Numbered from the stretch's first letter, positions 44,927-54,955 are shown. The stretch: 64,000 nucleotides of DNA from JARRLC01 sp037387425 (GCA_037387425.1 JARRLC010000001.1:17787-81786), one strand, 5' to 3'. Notes: generated by a model not told the origin, from the sequence alone. Translations and numbers: made by a program.

Positions 44927-46791
44927 CATAGGGCAACGGCATCGATACCGTTGCCATCATCGTCTTCTAAAATGAACCCACCCGATTGCCGATGCCAGAG
45001 CTGGGCGTAAACGCCGCCCTTGCGTAGCAACTCGTCGTGCGCGCCATCCTCAATCACCTGCCCACGATCCATAACGATCAGCCGGTCCATGGCGGCGATG
45101 GTCGAGAGACGGTGGGCAATGGCGATCACCGTTTTGCCCTCCATCAGATTGTAGAGCTGCTCCTGAATGGCGGCCTCCACCTCAGAGTCGAGTGCGGATG
45201 TCGCTTCGTCCAGAACCAGGATCGGCGCGTTTTTCAACAGCACCCGCGCGATGGCTACACGCTGACGTTGGCCGCCTGACAGCTTCACACCACGTTCGCC
45301 CACACGAGCGTCGTATCCTTTGCGGCCACGCAAATCCACAAGCCCTTGGATGAACTCGTGAGCATGTGCGCGTTTCGCCGCAGAGATCACCTCCGCTTCG
45401 GTGGCGTCGGGCCGCCCATAGCTGATGTTGTCGCGCACCGACCGATGCAGAAGCGAAGTATCCTGCGTCACCACGCCGATCTGCGAACGCAAGCTATCCT
45501 GCGTCATATGGGCAATGTCCTGCCCATCAATCAGGATGCGCCCGCCTTCGAGATCGTGGAACCGCAACAGCAGGTTGACGAGCGTTGACTTACCAGCTCC
45601 CGACCGTCCGATCAGGCCGATTTTTTCGCCAGAGCGGATTGTCAAGTTGAGCTTTTCCATCAAGCCGTCTTTCTGGCCGTAATGGAACGTCACGCCATCA
45701 AAACGCACCTCGCCATGCGGCACACGCAAATGCTTCGCTTCATTGGCATCCTGCACCATTATTGGCTTTGAGATGGTCTCCATACCTTCTTGCACCGTCC
45801 CGATGTTTTCGAAGATATTCGCCATCACCCACATGATCCAACCGGACATGTTATTGATGCGGATCACAAGGCTTACAGCTACGGCGATAGCGCCCAGCGT
45901 AATGCTGCCCTGTCCCCACAGCCACAGCGCCAGCCCACAAGTCGCCACGATCAAGGAGCCATTGACGATTGTTATCGTGGTTTCATAGATGGTGCTGATG
46001 CGCAGCATCTTGTGAAACTCGATCGTATTGTCGTCCATGGCCTCCTTGGCATAGGCGTCTTCCCCGTGGGTATGCGCGAACAGCTTCACGGTCATAATGT
46101 TGGTGTAGCTGTCCACGATCCGCCCGGTAAGAGTCGAACGCGCTTCCGACATGACTGTTGACTGGTTTTTCATTCGCGGCACGAAATACACAATCGCGCC
46201 GATATAGATAGCCAGCCAGATCATCAGCGGAATCGCCAACCTTGGGTCCGCCTGGAAGAACATCACCACCGCGCCAGCGGTATACACTGTCACGAACCAC
46301 AGCGCGTCAACGGCTTGCACCACGCTTCCGCGCAAGGCCTGACCGGTTTGCATGATCTTATTGGCGATGCGGCCAGCAAAATCATTCTGGAAGTAGTGCA
46401 GACTTTGGCGCAGCACATAACGGTGCGTCTGCCAGCGGATCAAATGAGTGAAGTTTCCTATCACCACCTGATTAACGATTATGGCATGCAGGCCGAACAG
46501 CAGAGGCCGAGCTATTGCCGCCACCGCTGCCATGGTGAGCAGCAACCCACTGTGATCTCGGAAGAAATTTTCCGGTGATGCCGACGACTTCGCCAGATCG
46601 ACCAGTTGTCCGAGGAAGGCGAACAACGCGAGTTCAACAGCACCCGCAGCAAAACCCATCACAATGAGTATTGCGAATGCGCCCCAAGCCTGCCTGAGGA
46701 AATACCAGAAGAAAGGCGCCAGCCGTTCAGGGGGCTGCTCTATTATTTTATGTTTGTAGGGGTCAATAAAAGATTCAAACCAGCGTAACAT
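44926..46791 (-). CDS. ABC transporter, fused permease and ATPase
   Basis: A 621-residue half-transporter that works as a homodimer in the inner membrane. Six membrane helices occupy about residues 35-330 and the nucleotide-binding domain the rest: Walker A GRSGAGKSTLVNLLLRF, signature LSGGQRQRVAIARVLL, Walker B PILVLDEATSALDSEVE, and the switch His in IAHRLSTIA. It belongs to the exporter class of MsbA and related multidrug/lipid exporters; the substrate cannot be told. AGGAG with an 8-base spacer supports the ATG at 46791. It is a single gene. Confidence 0.93.
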   Translation of the reverse strand: MLRWFESFIDPYKHKIIEQPPERLAPFFWYFLRQAWGAFAILIVMGFAAGAVELALFAFLGQLVDLAKSSASPENFFRDHSGLLLTMAAVAAIARPLLFGLHAIIVNQVVIGNFTHLIRWQTHRYVLRQSLHYFQNDFAGRIANKIMQTGQALRGSVVQAVDALWFVTVYTAGAVVMFFQADPRLAIPLMIWLAIYIGAIVYFVPRMKNQSTVMSEARSTLTGRIVDSYTNIMTVKLFAHTHGEDAYAKEAMDDNTIEFHKMLRISTIYETTITIVNGSLIVATCGLALWLWGQGSITLGAIAVAVSLVIRINNMSGWIMWVMANIFENIGTVQEGMETISKPIMVQDANEAKHLRVPHGEVRFDGVTFHYGQKDGLMEKLNLTIRSGEKIGLIGRSGAGKSTLVNLLLRFHDLEGGRILIDGQDIAHMTQDSLRSQIGVVTQDTSLLHRSVRDNISYGRPDATEAEVISAAKRAHAHEFIQGLVDLRGRKGYDARVGERGVKLSGGQRQRVAIARVLLKNAPILVLDEATSALDSEVEAAIQEQLYNLMEGKTVIAIAHRLSTIAAMDRLIVMDRGQVIEDGAHDELLRKGGVYAQLWHRQSGGFILEDDDGNGIDAVAL

Positions 46792-47034
46792 CAAGGTCGC
46801 TCCTGCCGCAAAATTATTGGATAAACTGAGCTATTTTCAGTTTACGCGGCAAGGGCGAAGCGAATTGCTTTCGCTATTTAAGGCCGCGTTTTAGATGAAA
46901 ATTGGTCGTACTTTCATCAAGTTTGCCTTTGGTTGTTGCTGGTGTGTGAAAGCTTGGCGCTTTCTCGCAAATATATATGACTACTCGCGCAATACTGCCT
47001 AGTCGCAGACGTTGCCAGTAACACCGTAAATGTG

Positions 47035-47352
47035 TCAAAAATTTGACACTACGGCTTTGCCCATCATGACGTCCAAGGTTTCCTGGATATTTTCAGCGGA
47101 ATAGGTGATGTTCTTGGCCGCGAAATCAGACAAAACCTTACCGATAACGTCTTCGTCTCCGATCTTCTGGAAATCGGATTTGACGACGTCTTTAGCGTAA
47201 GCATCCGCTTCTTCTTGGGACATGCCCATTTTTTCGGCAGCCCAAAGCCCAAGCAATTTGTTGCGCCTTACAGTCGCCTTGAAGCGTAAGTCCTGATCGA
47301 GTGTGAACTTTTTCTCAAACGATTTTCTTCGCTCGTCGAATGTAGTCGGCAT
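47035..47352 (-). CDS. ATP synthase F1 inhibitor subunit zeta (DUF1476)
   Basis: A 105-residue four-helix protein of the alphaproteobacterial DUF1476 family. Its Paracoccus member is the zeta subunit that blocks rotation of F1-ATPase to prevent ATP hydrolysis. The N-terminal inhibitory region reads TTFDERRKSFEKKFTLDQDL and is followed by KATVRRNKLLGLWAAEKMG, both strongly conserved. It is a single gene 27 kb from the F1 operon in this window. Confidence 0.93.
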   Translation of the reverse strand: MPTTFDERRKSFEKKFTLDQDLRFKATVRRNKLLGLWAAEKMGMSQEEADAYAKDVVKSDFQKIGDEDVIGKVLSDFAAKNITYSAENIQETLDVMMGKAVVSNF

Positions 47353-47476
47353 ACGGTTTTCTCCAACGATAATCAGACCAATGACATCTGTCTAAACATA
47401 TAGTTACGGCGTTCGCCAGCGATAAGAGGGGATAGCGCAAAATCTATCGTGTCGAGGTCGCAAGCCCAAGCTAAGC

Positions 47477-48553
47477 CTAAGCCTTAGCGGATAAAGCGCG
47501 CGCCAACACCTTTTGCATCACGGAGGGAAGCGCCTCGCCATCAAGCCGGTTGCGTGGCATCCATTGGCAGCTCTGAGGCGCAGGCGTGTGCTGCGGCAAG
47601 GCATCGGCGCGGTATACGCTAAGCCGCAAATGAAAATGCGTGAATGTGTGGGTGACTTCGCCCGGCATGAGACGCCACGCGCCCGCAAGTGGGGTTTGGC
47701 TGAGCGCATCGGCTGGTTCTGTGGGCATCTCTGTCCATTCCGTGCCCGGCGTCTCCAGCATACCGCCGAGCAACCCCTTTGGCGGACGCCTACGCAACAA
47801 CACCGCTCCATCCTCGCGGATAGCCACGAACGCCACGCCAATCCGTACCGGACGTTCCGGCTTTGGCGATCGCGCGGGCAACGCGGCGGCGATCCCTTGC
47901 GCATAGGCGGCGCAATGACGTGCCAGCGGACATTCCGCACACAGCGGCGTGCGCGGCGCGCAAATGGAAGCTCCCAGGTCCATCATGGCTTGCGCGAAAT
48001 CGCCCGGACGTTTCCGTGGCGTGAGCTCAGCCGCCAGCCGACGGAGTTCGGCTTTTGCACCCGGTAACGGTGCTTTCACCGCAAAAAGCCGCGCAACCAC
48101 GCGTTCCACATTGCCGTCCACCACTGTGGCGGGCAGTCCAAACGCGATGGCTGCAATTGCGGCAGCCGTATATGGGCCGATGCCTGGCAGCGTGTGCAAA
48201 GCGGTTTCATCCGCCGGGAAACGGCCATCGTGCTGCGTGGCCACTTCGCGCGCGCAGGCATGCAGGTTGCGCGCCCGCGAGTAATAGCCGAGCCCGGCCC
48301 AGGCGGCGAGCACGTCGTTCAGATCAGCGCGGGCGAGCGCATCCACCGTGGGCCAGCGCGCCACGAACGCCTGGAAATAGGGAATGACGGCCTTCACGGT
48401 CGTCTGTTGCAGCATAATTTCAGATAGCCACACGCGGTACGGATCGACGGGGACGGAGGACGCTCCCGGCGGTGCACGCCACGGCAATTCCCGCGCCGCG
48501 CCATCATACCACTTGAGCAAATCGCGGACGACCTTCGATGGCGACAATGTCAT
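47477..48553 (-). CDS. mutY: A/G-specific adenine DNA glycosylase
   Basis: A 358-residue repair enzyme that removes A mispaired with 8-oxoG. The catalytic Glu is in WLSEIMLQQTTVKAVIPYF, the helix-hairpin-helix in LPGIGPYTAAAIAAIAFG, and the [4Fe-4S] ligands in CAPRTPLCAECPLARHC (C-x6-C-x2-C-x5-C). The C-terminal NUDIX-like 8-oxoG recognition domain is present (VLLRRRPPKGLLGGMLETPG). It lies 6 bases after lysS on the same strand. Confidence 0.95.
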   Translation of the reverse strand: MTLSPSKVVRDLLKWYDGAARELPWRAPPGASSVPVDPYRVWLSEIMLQQTTVKAVIPYFQAFVARWPTVDALARADLNDVLAAWAGLGYYSRARNLHACAREVATQHDGRFPADETALHTLPGIGPYTAAAIAAIAFGLPATVVDGNVERVVARLFAVKAPLPGAKAELRRLAAELTPRKRPGDFAQAMMDLGASICAPRTPLCAECPLARHCAAYAQGIAAALPARSPKPERPVRIGVAFVAIREDGAVLLRRRPPKGLLGGMLETPGTEWTEMPTEPADALSQTPLAGAWRLMPGEVTHTFTHFHLRLSVYRADALPQHTPAPQSCQWMPRNRLDGEALPSVMQKVLARALSAKA

Positions 48554-48559
48554 GCCGTT

Positions 48560-50224
48560 TCAGGCGTTGGCTTTAGCGCCCGATGCTTTTGACTTCGCTT
48601 TCGCTTTTGCTTTCGGTTCCGCTTCTGCGGTTTCCAGTCCCAGCGTGCTTGCGATCATCGCCCGCGTCTCGGTGATGCCGTACAGCTCGACGAACGACCC
48701 GAAGCGCGGCCCTTGGCTCTGCCCCAGAAGCACCTCGTAAAGCGCCTGGAACCATGCGCGGAGCGGCTCGAAGTTGTGCGCCTTCCCCACCGCGTACACC
48801 TCGTTTTGAATGATTTCAGCGGAAGCGTCGGCAGAGAGCGCCCCGAATTTTTCGTAAAGCTCAACCATTGCGGCGCGTTCTTCATCGGTTGGCGCACGGT
48901 ATTGCTTGGCAGGCTTCACGAAGTCGTGGAAATAGGCGATGGCGTAGCCCACCAGCCGATCAAGCTCAGCGTGAGTTTCCGGCGTCGCACCCGGCATATA
49001 GCGGCGGATGAAGCCCCACAGCACGCTCTTATCCTCAGAGTTCGACGCGCTGACAAGGTTGAGCAGCAAGTTAAAGCTCACCGGCATATCAACGCTAGGC
49101 ACTTTACCAGAGTGAATATGCCAAACGGGATTTGCCAACTGCCGCTCCGGTGTTTCTTTCGCGTAATTACTGAGGAATGTCAGGTATTCGTCAACGTTCT
49201 TCGGGATGATGTCAAAGTATAGGCGCTTCGCTGTGCGCGGCTTCTGGAACATGAATAACGAAAGACTTTCCGGTGTGGCGTAACGCAGCCATTCATCTAT
49301 CGTGAGCCCGTTGCCTTTGGACTTGGAAATTTTCTCGCCTCTGTCATCCAGGAAAAGCTCGTAATTGAAACCTTCCGGCGGCGTACCGCCCAGCGCGCGG
49401 CAAATCTTTGAAGACAGCGTTACGGAGTCGATAAGATCCTTACCCGCCATTTCGTAATCGACGCCAAGTGCGGTCCAGCGCATCGCCCAGTCGGCCTTCC
49501 ACTGGCATTTTACGTGCCCGCCAGTAACCGGGGTCTCCACCTTCTCGCTGGTCTCCGGATCGATATAGACGATCGTGCCTTTCTTCGGATTGCGCTCGAC
49601 CATCGGCACTTGCAGCACCTGCCCTGTGCGCGGACAGATTGGCAGAAACGGCGAGTAGGTTTTGCGACGCTCCTCTCTCAAGGTCGGCAAGATGATCTGC
49701 ATCACCTTGTCGTAGACCTCAAGCATCCTGAGAAGCGTTTCGTCAAACACGCCGGCCTTGTAGCAATCCGTCGCTGACTGGAATTCATAGTCAAACTCGA
49801 AACGGTCGAGGAACTTCCGCAGCCGCGCGTTATTATGCGCGCCGAAACTTGGATATTCGTTCGAGAATGGGTCAGGGATGCTTGTAACCGGCTTGCCGAG
49901 ATTGGCGGTCATCATCTCTTTGTTGGGCACGTTCTCGGGCACTTTGCGCAGCGCGTCCATATCGTCGGAAAAGCTAATCAGGTGCGTTTTCTCGCCGGTC
50001 AGCACTTCGTAGGCGCGCCGCACCATGGTTGTGCGCGCCACCTCGCCAAACGTTCCGATATGAGGTAGGCCGGACGCGCCAAAGCCGGTGGAAAACAGCA
50101 TTGCGCCATCGCCGCCACGTTTGGATTTCTTCTTCGAGCGCTCCACAAGTTTGCGTGCTTCCTCGAATGGCCAAGCCTTACTGGCACTGGCCGCTTCCAT
50201 CCAATCGCGGTCCGTCGTCGTCAT
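48560..50224 (-). CDS. lysK: lysyl-tRNA synthetase, class I
   Basis: A 554-residue class I-type LysRS, the form found in archaea, spirochaetes and alphaproteobacteria in place of the common class II enzyme. The HIGH motif is ASGLPHIGTFGEVART and KMSKS is EKISKSKGNGLTID. The C-terminus ends in a low-complexity Lys/Ala tail (KAKAKAKSKASGAKANA), perhaps binding RNA. It appears co-transcribed with mutY. Confidence 0.95.
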   Translation of the reverse strand: MTTTDRDWMEAASASKAWPFEEARKLVERSKKKSKRGGDGAMLFSTGFGASGLPHIGTFGEVARTTMVRRAYEVLTGEKTHLISFSDDMDALRKVPENVPNKEMMTANLGKPVTSIPDPFSNEYPSFGAHNNARLRKFLDRFEFDYEFQSATDCYKAGVFDETLLRMLEVYDKVMQIILPTLREERRKTYSPFLPICPRTGQVLQVPMVERNPKKGTIVYIDPETSEKVETPVTGGHVKCQWKADWAMRWTALGVDYEMAGKDLIDSVTLSSKICRALGGTPPEGFNYELFLDDRGEKISKSKGNGLTIDEWLRYATPESLSLFMFQKPRTAKRLYFDIIPKNVDEYLTFLSNYAKETPERQLANPVWHIHSGKVPSVDMPVSFNLLLNLVSASNSEDKSVLWGFIRRYMPGATPETHAELDRLVGYAIAYFHDFVKPAKQYRAPTDEERAAMVELYEKFGALSADASAEIIQNEVYAVGKAHNFEPLRAWFQALYEVLLGQSQGPRFGSFVELYGITETRAMIASTLGLETAEAEPKAKAKAKSKASGAKANA

Positions 50225-50409
50225 GATATTTTGCCTAAGTCAATGTGGGAGCAACCATTGCGCCCGAGGAAACCTGACCGTAATGGTCATGCTGCAACGC
50301 GTCAATTCACCCTCAATGCAGTTTTCCCGCTCTTCTGGGGTTGATCACGGCGTTAGAATCCATAACAAAGAGATTGGTGCACGGAAGCCACATTAAAAGG
50401 ATCAGCCGT

Positions 50410-50820
50410 ATGACTTCACAGCCCTCCATTCAGGAAACTCTAATATATACCATGGTGACTATGTCGGCGGTTGACCAGATCATCTCCGACAATGAACTGA
50501 GCAAGATCGGTTCAATCGTTAGCCAATTGCCGGTGTTCGCGTCGTTTGACCTGGATCACCTTGTGAAAACAGCGGAAGCCTGCGGCGAAATCCTCAGCGA
50601 CGACGACGGGCTGGATAATATCCTCCATACCATAGCGCAGTCGTTACCGAAGCGCTTCCACGAAACCGCCTATGCGCTCGCGGTGGAAATCGCCGCCGTG
50701 GACCGCGATGTGAGCAACGAGGAAATCCGCTTCTTAGAGTTGCTTCGCGATGCGCTCAAGCTCGACAAGCTGACGATAGCCGCCATTGAACGCGGCGCGC
50801 GCGCCCGGCATCAGGTATAG
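50410..50820 (+). CDS. TerB-like protein
   Basis: A 136-residue helical protein of the TerB-like family. LIYTMVTMSAVDQIISDNEL and the second repeat-like half AYALAVEIAAVDRDVSNEEI carry the paired acidic AVD-x4-ELxxI/EEIRFL pattern typical of TerB metal-binding halves. Alphaproteobacteria commonly carry one such gene outside any tellurite operon, and its function is unknown. The start is at 50410; a longer frame from 50341 lacks support. It precedes the WD40 gene by 147 bases on the same strand. Confidence 0.85.
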   Translation: MTSQPSIQETLIYTMVTMSAVDQIISDNELSKIGSIVSQLPVFASFDLDHLVKTAEACGEILSDDDGLDNILHTIAQSLPKRFHETAYALAVEIAAVDRDVSNEEIRFLELLRDALKLDKLTIAAIERGARARHQV

Positions 50821-50967
50821 CTGCGTTGGCGGAAGCACCTGAATATCAAAGCTATTATTGCGTCGCGATGCGATTGGCTGATCTGTTGCCGGAGCTTATG
50901 CGATAATGTAATAAGAAGACTATGAGTTCTCGCGTGTGTGTTCAGGGGCATTTCATAGGTTAGCCTT

Positions 50968-52566
50968 ATGTTCAGTATTGGCACCATTCTTTCTATTGTT
51001 GGCGGCGTTTCCGAAGCGATCAGCATTGCCAAGTTATTCGGCAGTACGCTGGCAAAAGGCGATGACTCCAAGCGTGTGTTGAATGAGCTCGGTGGTATGA
51101 GAACCGAGATTAAGCGGCTCAGCGATAACATCCTCTATGCGCCGAGCGTTGAGGGACTGCGCGACACAACTGGAGCGGCCCACCGTCCTATCGATTTGCG
51201 CGACGTACGATCATCGTTGGAGCCGGTGCAGGCGGCGCTGGGGGAGGAAATCGTTTCGTCCGGGCTGATCGCAACACCGGATAAAATGGAATGCGCCATG
51301 CTCGCCAATCCGTGGGCGGTGCTGGAAGATATCCGCCCGCAGCACTTAGCGGTGCGTCCATCCAATCCCGACAAGGCGCCGGTGCTGTTCGAGCATAATG
51401 GCGTGCGCTATATCGGTTGGCAAATGCGCGGAGCCTTGCCGCAGTTATTTGATTGCGAACTGCATGATCTGCCAGGGCTGGGCACTTCGCTGACGCCGAG
51501 TACGCCTAGTATATCGAGCATGAAACTGCCGCCGATTTCTAACTCTACTGGTAGCGAGTTGATCCTACCACCGCCAGCACCCACTGAAAAACTCCGAATT
51601 GAAGGGCCTGATATTGGGAAAGATACGCCCAGTGCAGGCGTGAGTATCCCAAGGCAGCAGAACACAAAACAACCAATCCATACTTTTACGGAACATGGCG
51701 GTATGGTTCACTCAGCCGCTTTCTCTCCGGATGGCCGCACCATCCTTTCCGGGAGTTGGGACAACACGTTGAAACTTTGGGAAGTGGGCACAAACCGGGA
51801 GCTACTCACATTCGAGGGGCATACTGGCTGGGTTCATTCTGTTGCTTTTTCTCCGGATGGCCGCACCGTTCTTTCCGGCAGCGCCGACAAAATGCTCATA
51901 TTATGGGATGCAACTTCAAGTCGGATACTGCACACCTTCTCGGGACATACCGCCCCTATCCTTTCGGTCGCCTTCTCACCTGATGGCCGTACCGTTCTCT
52001 CCGGCAGCCAAGACAAAAAACTGAAACTCTGGGATGTGGAGACAGGCAAAGTAATACGTACCTTTTCGGGGCATAGCGAGATGGTTACCTCAGTTACTTT
52101 CATGCCTGATGGATTCGCTTCCCTTTCCAGTAGCGCTGATAAGACGCTAAAACTTTGGGATGTGGGCACAGGAAAAGTATTACGCACCCTTAAAGGGCAT
52201 ATTGATCTTGTCTTCTCAGCCGTCTTTTCCCCTGATGGCCGCACTGCTCTTTCCGGCAGCGCCGACAAGACGTTAAAACTCTGGGATGTGGTTGCCGAGC
52301 AAGAACTACGCACTTTCACTGGACACAGTAGCAATGTTACCTCGGTTGCTCTCTCCCCGGATAACCGAACCGCCCTCTCAGGCAGCAAGGACATGACAAT
52401 CGCACTCTGGGATGTGGTCGCGGGCCGGGAGCTGTGCACCTTCAAAGGGCATACTGGCTCGGTCTATTCAGTGGCCTTTTCCCCTGATGGCCGTATGGCC
52501 CTTTCTGGCAGCAAGGATGAGACGATGAAACTTTGGGATCTGACGCCCTACTTGCCCCGCAGCTGA
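50968..52566 (+). CDS. WD40 repeat protein with unrecognised N-terminal domain
   Basis: A 532-residue protein. The C-terminal 300 residues hold seven WD40 repeats of 42 residues each, with near-identical cores such as HSVAFSPDGRTVLSGSADK and LKLWD, enough for one closed seven-blade propeller. Residues 1-215 are not recognised: a hydrophobic start (MFSIGTILSIVGGVSEAISI), a helical stretch, a segment containing KMECAMLANPWAVLEDIRPQ, then a Pro/Ser/Thr linker. No kinase, protease or NTPase motif is seen. Bacterial WD40 proteins are usually scaffolds. The uniformity of the repeats points to recent internal duplication or conversion. Confidence 0.85.
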   Translation: MFSIGTILSIVGGVSEAISIAKLFGSTLAKGDDSKRVLNELGGMRTEIKRLSDNILYAPSVEGLRDTTGAAHRPIDLRDVRSSLEPVQAALGEEIVSSGLIATPDKMECAMLANPWAVLEDIRPQHLAVRPSNPDKAPVLFEHNGVRYIGWQMRGALPQLFDCELHDLPGLGTSLTPSTPSISSMKLPPISNSTGSELILPPPAPTEKLRIEGPDIGKDTPSAGVSIPRQQNTKQPIHTFTEHGGMVHSAAFSPDGRTILSGSWDNTLKLWEVGTNRELLTFEGHTGWVHSVAFSPDGRTVLSGSADKMLILWDATSSRILHTFSGHTAPILSVAFSPDGRTVLSGSQDKKLKLWDVETGKVIRTFSGHSEMVTSVTFMPDGFASLSSSADKTLKLWDVGTGKVLRTLKGHIDLVFSAVFSPDGRTALSGSADKTLKLWDVVAEQELRTFTGHSSNVTSVALSPDNRTALSGSKDMTIALWDVVAGRELCTFKGHTGSVYSVAFSPDGRMALSGSKDETMKLWDLTPYLPRS

Positions 52567-52606
52567 CGATAGCCGCTATCAAACATGGGGGCATATCGTC
52601 CCCGCA

Positions 52607-54163
52607 TTAGACTTCCGGCGCTCGTTCCAGACGTCCGCCGTTTGTTAGCGCCATGACCAGCCCGATAATCAGTCCCCCCAGCAAACCGGACGCATGCGCC
52701 GTGAAGCTGATTTCAGGGATGCTCAAATCAATACTGAACTGAACAAACACGATAACGAGCAGTAACATCAATTCCCGGCTGTCGAGAATGTCGCGCGATT
52801 TCAACCAGTTGAGCATCTGGCGCGAGGCTTCCAGCCCGAGGATAGCGAATATCGCGCCAGATGCCCCAATAAGCACCGCGTAGTGCGTTAGCCCAAACGC
52901 CATTGCCGCCAAAACGGCCAGCGAGGAAATCATTCCTCCCAATAGAAAGACCGTGAGCAAACGCACTGAGCCCACAAGGTTTTCCACAATCCTGCCCACC
53001 AGAAACAACGATACGCTGTTCACCAGCACATGCAGCGTGCCGAAATGCAGAAATAGCGCCGTTCCGATACGCCACCACTCGCCATTTTCAAGCAGCAGCG
53101 GCGGCCATAAAGCCCCCATTTCAATGAGTATGGTTGTGTCTTCCGTGCCATTGCGCAAAATCTCGATAAAATACATCCCGACGATGACAGCCAGCAGCGA
53201 AAGCGTCGCAGGGATCTGGCGGAAATCTATCGCGTAACGCTGGGCGTTCAGGCGCAACCGTGCTTCGATATTGTCGGCCACCGCCGCCGTTTCAGGGCTG
53301 AGCGTAATCGGGGCGTCTCCTGGCGTTTGCACCAGCCGCCGCCTTGCCGCAACGCGCACACGCTCTTCGGTGCCGGTCTCCGCGATCTCGTGGAAAATCT
53401 GGCGCGCTTCGTCCGCCTCGTTGCCAGAGCTGAGCGCGGCGACAGCGGCCCAATAGGCTTTGGCGTCATCGGGCAGCATGTCAAGTTGATGCTGTATCAT
53501 GAAGCCGACGCCTTCCAGCCGTCCGCAAAACGCCAACACGAAAAGCTGCGTGTGAAATAATTGCGCACCGGAAAGCAGCGTTTTCGCTTGATTGTAAGCG
53601 TGCGCCATTTCGTCTAAACGTCCGATTTCGCCAAACGCACGCACCCGCAAAACCGCAACGTTAGGGTTAGTGTGCATGCCTTCGGTTGCTTTCAGCGCGC
53701 CTTCCCAGTCATCCCGTGCACGGCAAATCCAGCCGTGGACGATGGCTAGTTGTTCCGGAGTGGCGTTTTCCTCTAACTTTGAAAGCGCCGCAATGCTGGC
53801 TTCGCTATCAGTAATGGCGAGCGCTTGCATTAGCTCTGAATTGAAATGGCTTTGCTTCACCGGATGCAGAAAAGATGCTAACCGCGAATAAAATGCGGCG
53901 TCCTGCAAACGGTTTTGTGAGGCGCGTCGTCGTGCCATCGCTGAAAGAAGGGCAGGGACGAGCACTAACGGCACAGCCGCGCAGATCATAATTATGCCAG
54001 ACCATGCGGGAAAAAAGTAAAGCGCTGCCGATCCTATCAGCACCAGTACTGCGTTGATCGTAATCCACGCTTCGCCGCCTGAGCGCCGGGAAATCAAGGT
54101 GACTGCTACCGCCAGCAGCGACAGCATCATCAAATTAACAGTTATAAAAAACTGAATATCCAC
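52607..54163 (-). CDS. rhomboid family intramembrane serine protease with N-terminal extension
   Basis: A 518-residue membrane protease. Two membrane helices start the protein, followed by a helical soluble region at about 80-290 that looks TPR-like (repeated Ala/Leu-rich helices with VLRVRAFGEIGRLDEMAHAY). The rhomboid domain follows: WWRIGTALFLHFGTLHVLVN, the catalytic Ser in LIGASGAIFAILGLEA, and the catalytic His in SFTAHASGLLGGLI. The soluble extension probably selects partners. It converges with the WD40 gene. Confidence 0.9.
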   Translation of the reverse strand: MDIQFFITVNLMMLSLLAVAVTLISRRSGGEAWITINAVLVLIGSAALYFFPAWSGIIMICAAVPLVLVPALLSAMARRRASQNRLQDAAFYSRLASFLHPVKQSHFNSELMQALAITDSEASIAALSKLEENATPEQLAIVHGWICRARDDWEGALKATEGMHTNPNVAVLRVRAFGEIGRLDEMAHAYNQAKTLLSGAQLFHTQLFVLAFCGRLEGVGFMIQHQLDMLPDDAKAYWAAVAALSSGNEADEARQIFHEIAETGTEERVRVAARRRLVQTPGDAPITLSPETAAVADNIEARLRLNAQRYAIDFRQIPATLSLLAVIVGMYFIEILRNGTEDTTILIEMGALWPPLLLENGEWWRIGTALFLHFGTLHVLVNSVSLFLVGRIVENLVGSVRLLTVFLLGGMISSLAVLAAMAFGLTHYAVLIGASGAIFAILGLEASRQMLNWLKSRDILDSRELMLLLVIVFVQFSIDLSIPEISFTAHASGLLGGLIIGLVMALTNGGRLERAPEV

Positions 54164-54269
54164 GCCGTTACCAAGTGCTTGCCGCTAATTAATCAGAACA
54201 CATGCCATAATAATTCTGGGGCAGGAAAATCAATTCTCCCGCCCCGGTTATACTACTGCTAATGGGTAG

Positions 54270-54755
54270 TTATAGCGACGCCAACAGCGTTTCAGCGTTG
54301 CTCGTTTCGGCCTTGGAGGCGTCTGCTTCAACGTTCAGAGCTTTAACCACGCCATTTTCCACGAGCATTGAGTACCGCTTGGAGCGCAAGCCTAATCCCG
54401 CTGCCGATGCGTCCAGCTCAAGCCCCAGCGCCTTGGCCAGGTCTGCACTGCCGTCGGCCAGAAATGTGATGTTTGTTTCTGCTCCAGTTGCGGATGCCCA
54501 GGCGCGCATTACGAACGGATCGTTCACAGCGGTGCAAGCGATGAAATCCACGCCTTTGGCTTTGAAATTATCGGCATTGAACAGAAAGCCCGGCAAGTGA
54601 CTATTATGACAAGTCGGCGTAAACGCACCGGGAACCGCGAACATTACCGCGCGTTTTCCACCAAACAATTCGGCAGTCGTTGTTTCCGTCACGCCATCTG
54701 GCGTTACCACGCGCAAGGCGACGTCTGGGAGAGGGCTGCCAATTGCAATCGTCAT
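54270..54755 (-). CDS. peroxiredoxin (Prx5 type)
   Basis: A 161-residue thiol peroxidase. The peroxidatic Cys49 lies in VPGAFTPTCHNSHLPGF and Arg in the RAWASATGA region completes the site. Segments TIAIGSPLPDVALRVV and LGLRSKRYSMLVENGVVK are typical of the Prx5/hybrid subgroup that uses glutathione or glutaredoxin. The start at 54755 fits the family; an upstream in-frame start would add 40 residues with no match. Confidence 0.94.
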   Translation of the reverse strand: MTIAIGSPLPDVALRVVTPDGVTETTTAELFGGKRAVMFAVPGAFTPTCHNSHLPGFLFNADNFKAKGVDFIACTAVNDPFVMRAWASATGAETNITFLADGSADLAKALGLELDASAAGLGLRSKRYSMLVENGVVKALNVEADASKAETSNAETLLASL

Positions 54756-54955
54756 GAATGTTCCTTTCGTAAATTGAGGGATTAGATTACATGCCTCACA
54801 AAAGAGGCGATAACCTATTCTATGTGATTTGAAGTGCTTCGTTGTAAGAAAACAAGTGGCACACAAACGTATCACGCTGATGTGAGGTCACATACATGGC
54901 CACATATATGGTGATTTTTATCGGCATCAAGCTCTTAATACTCTACACAGATGCC

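Noticed and set aside
50410..50820. Tellurite-resistance operon
   Set aside because: Only a stand-alone TerB-like gene is present; no other ter genes flank it.
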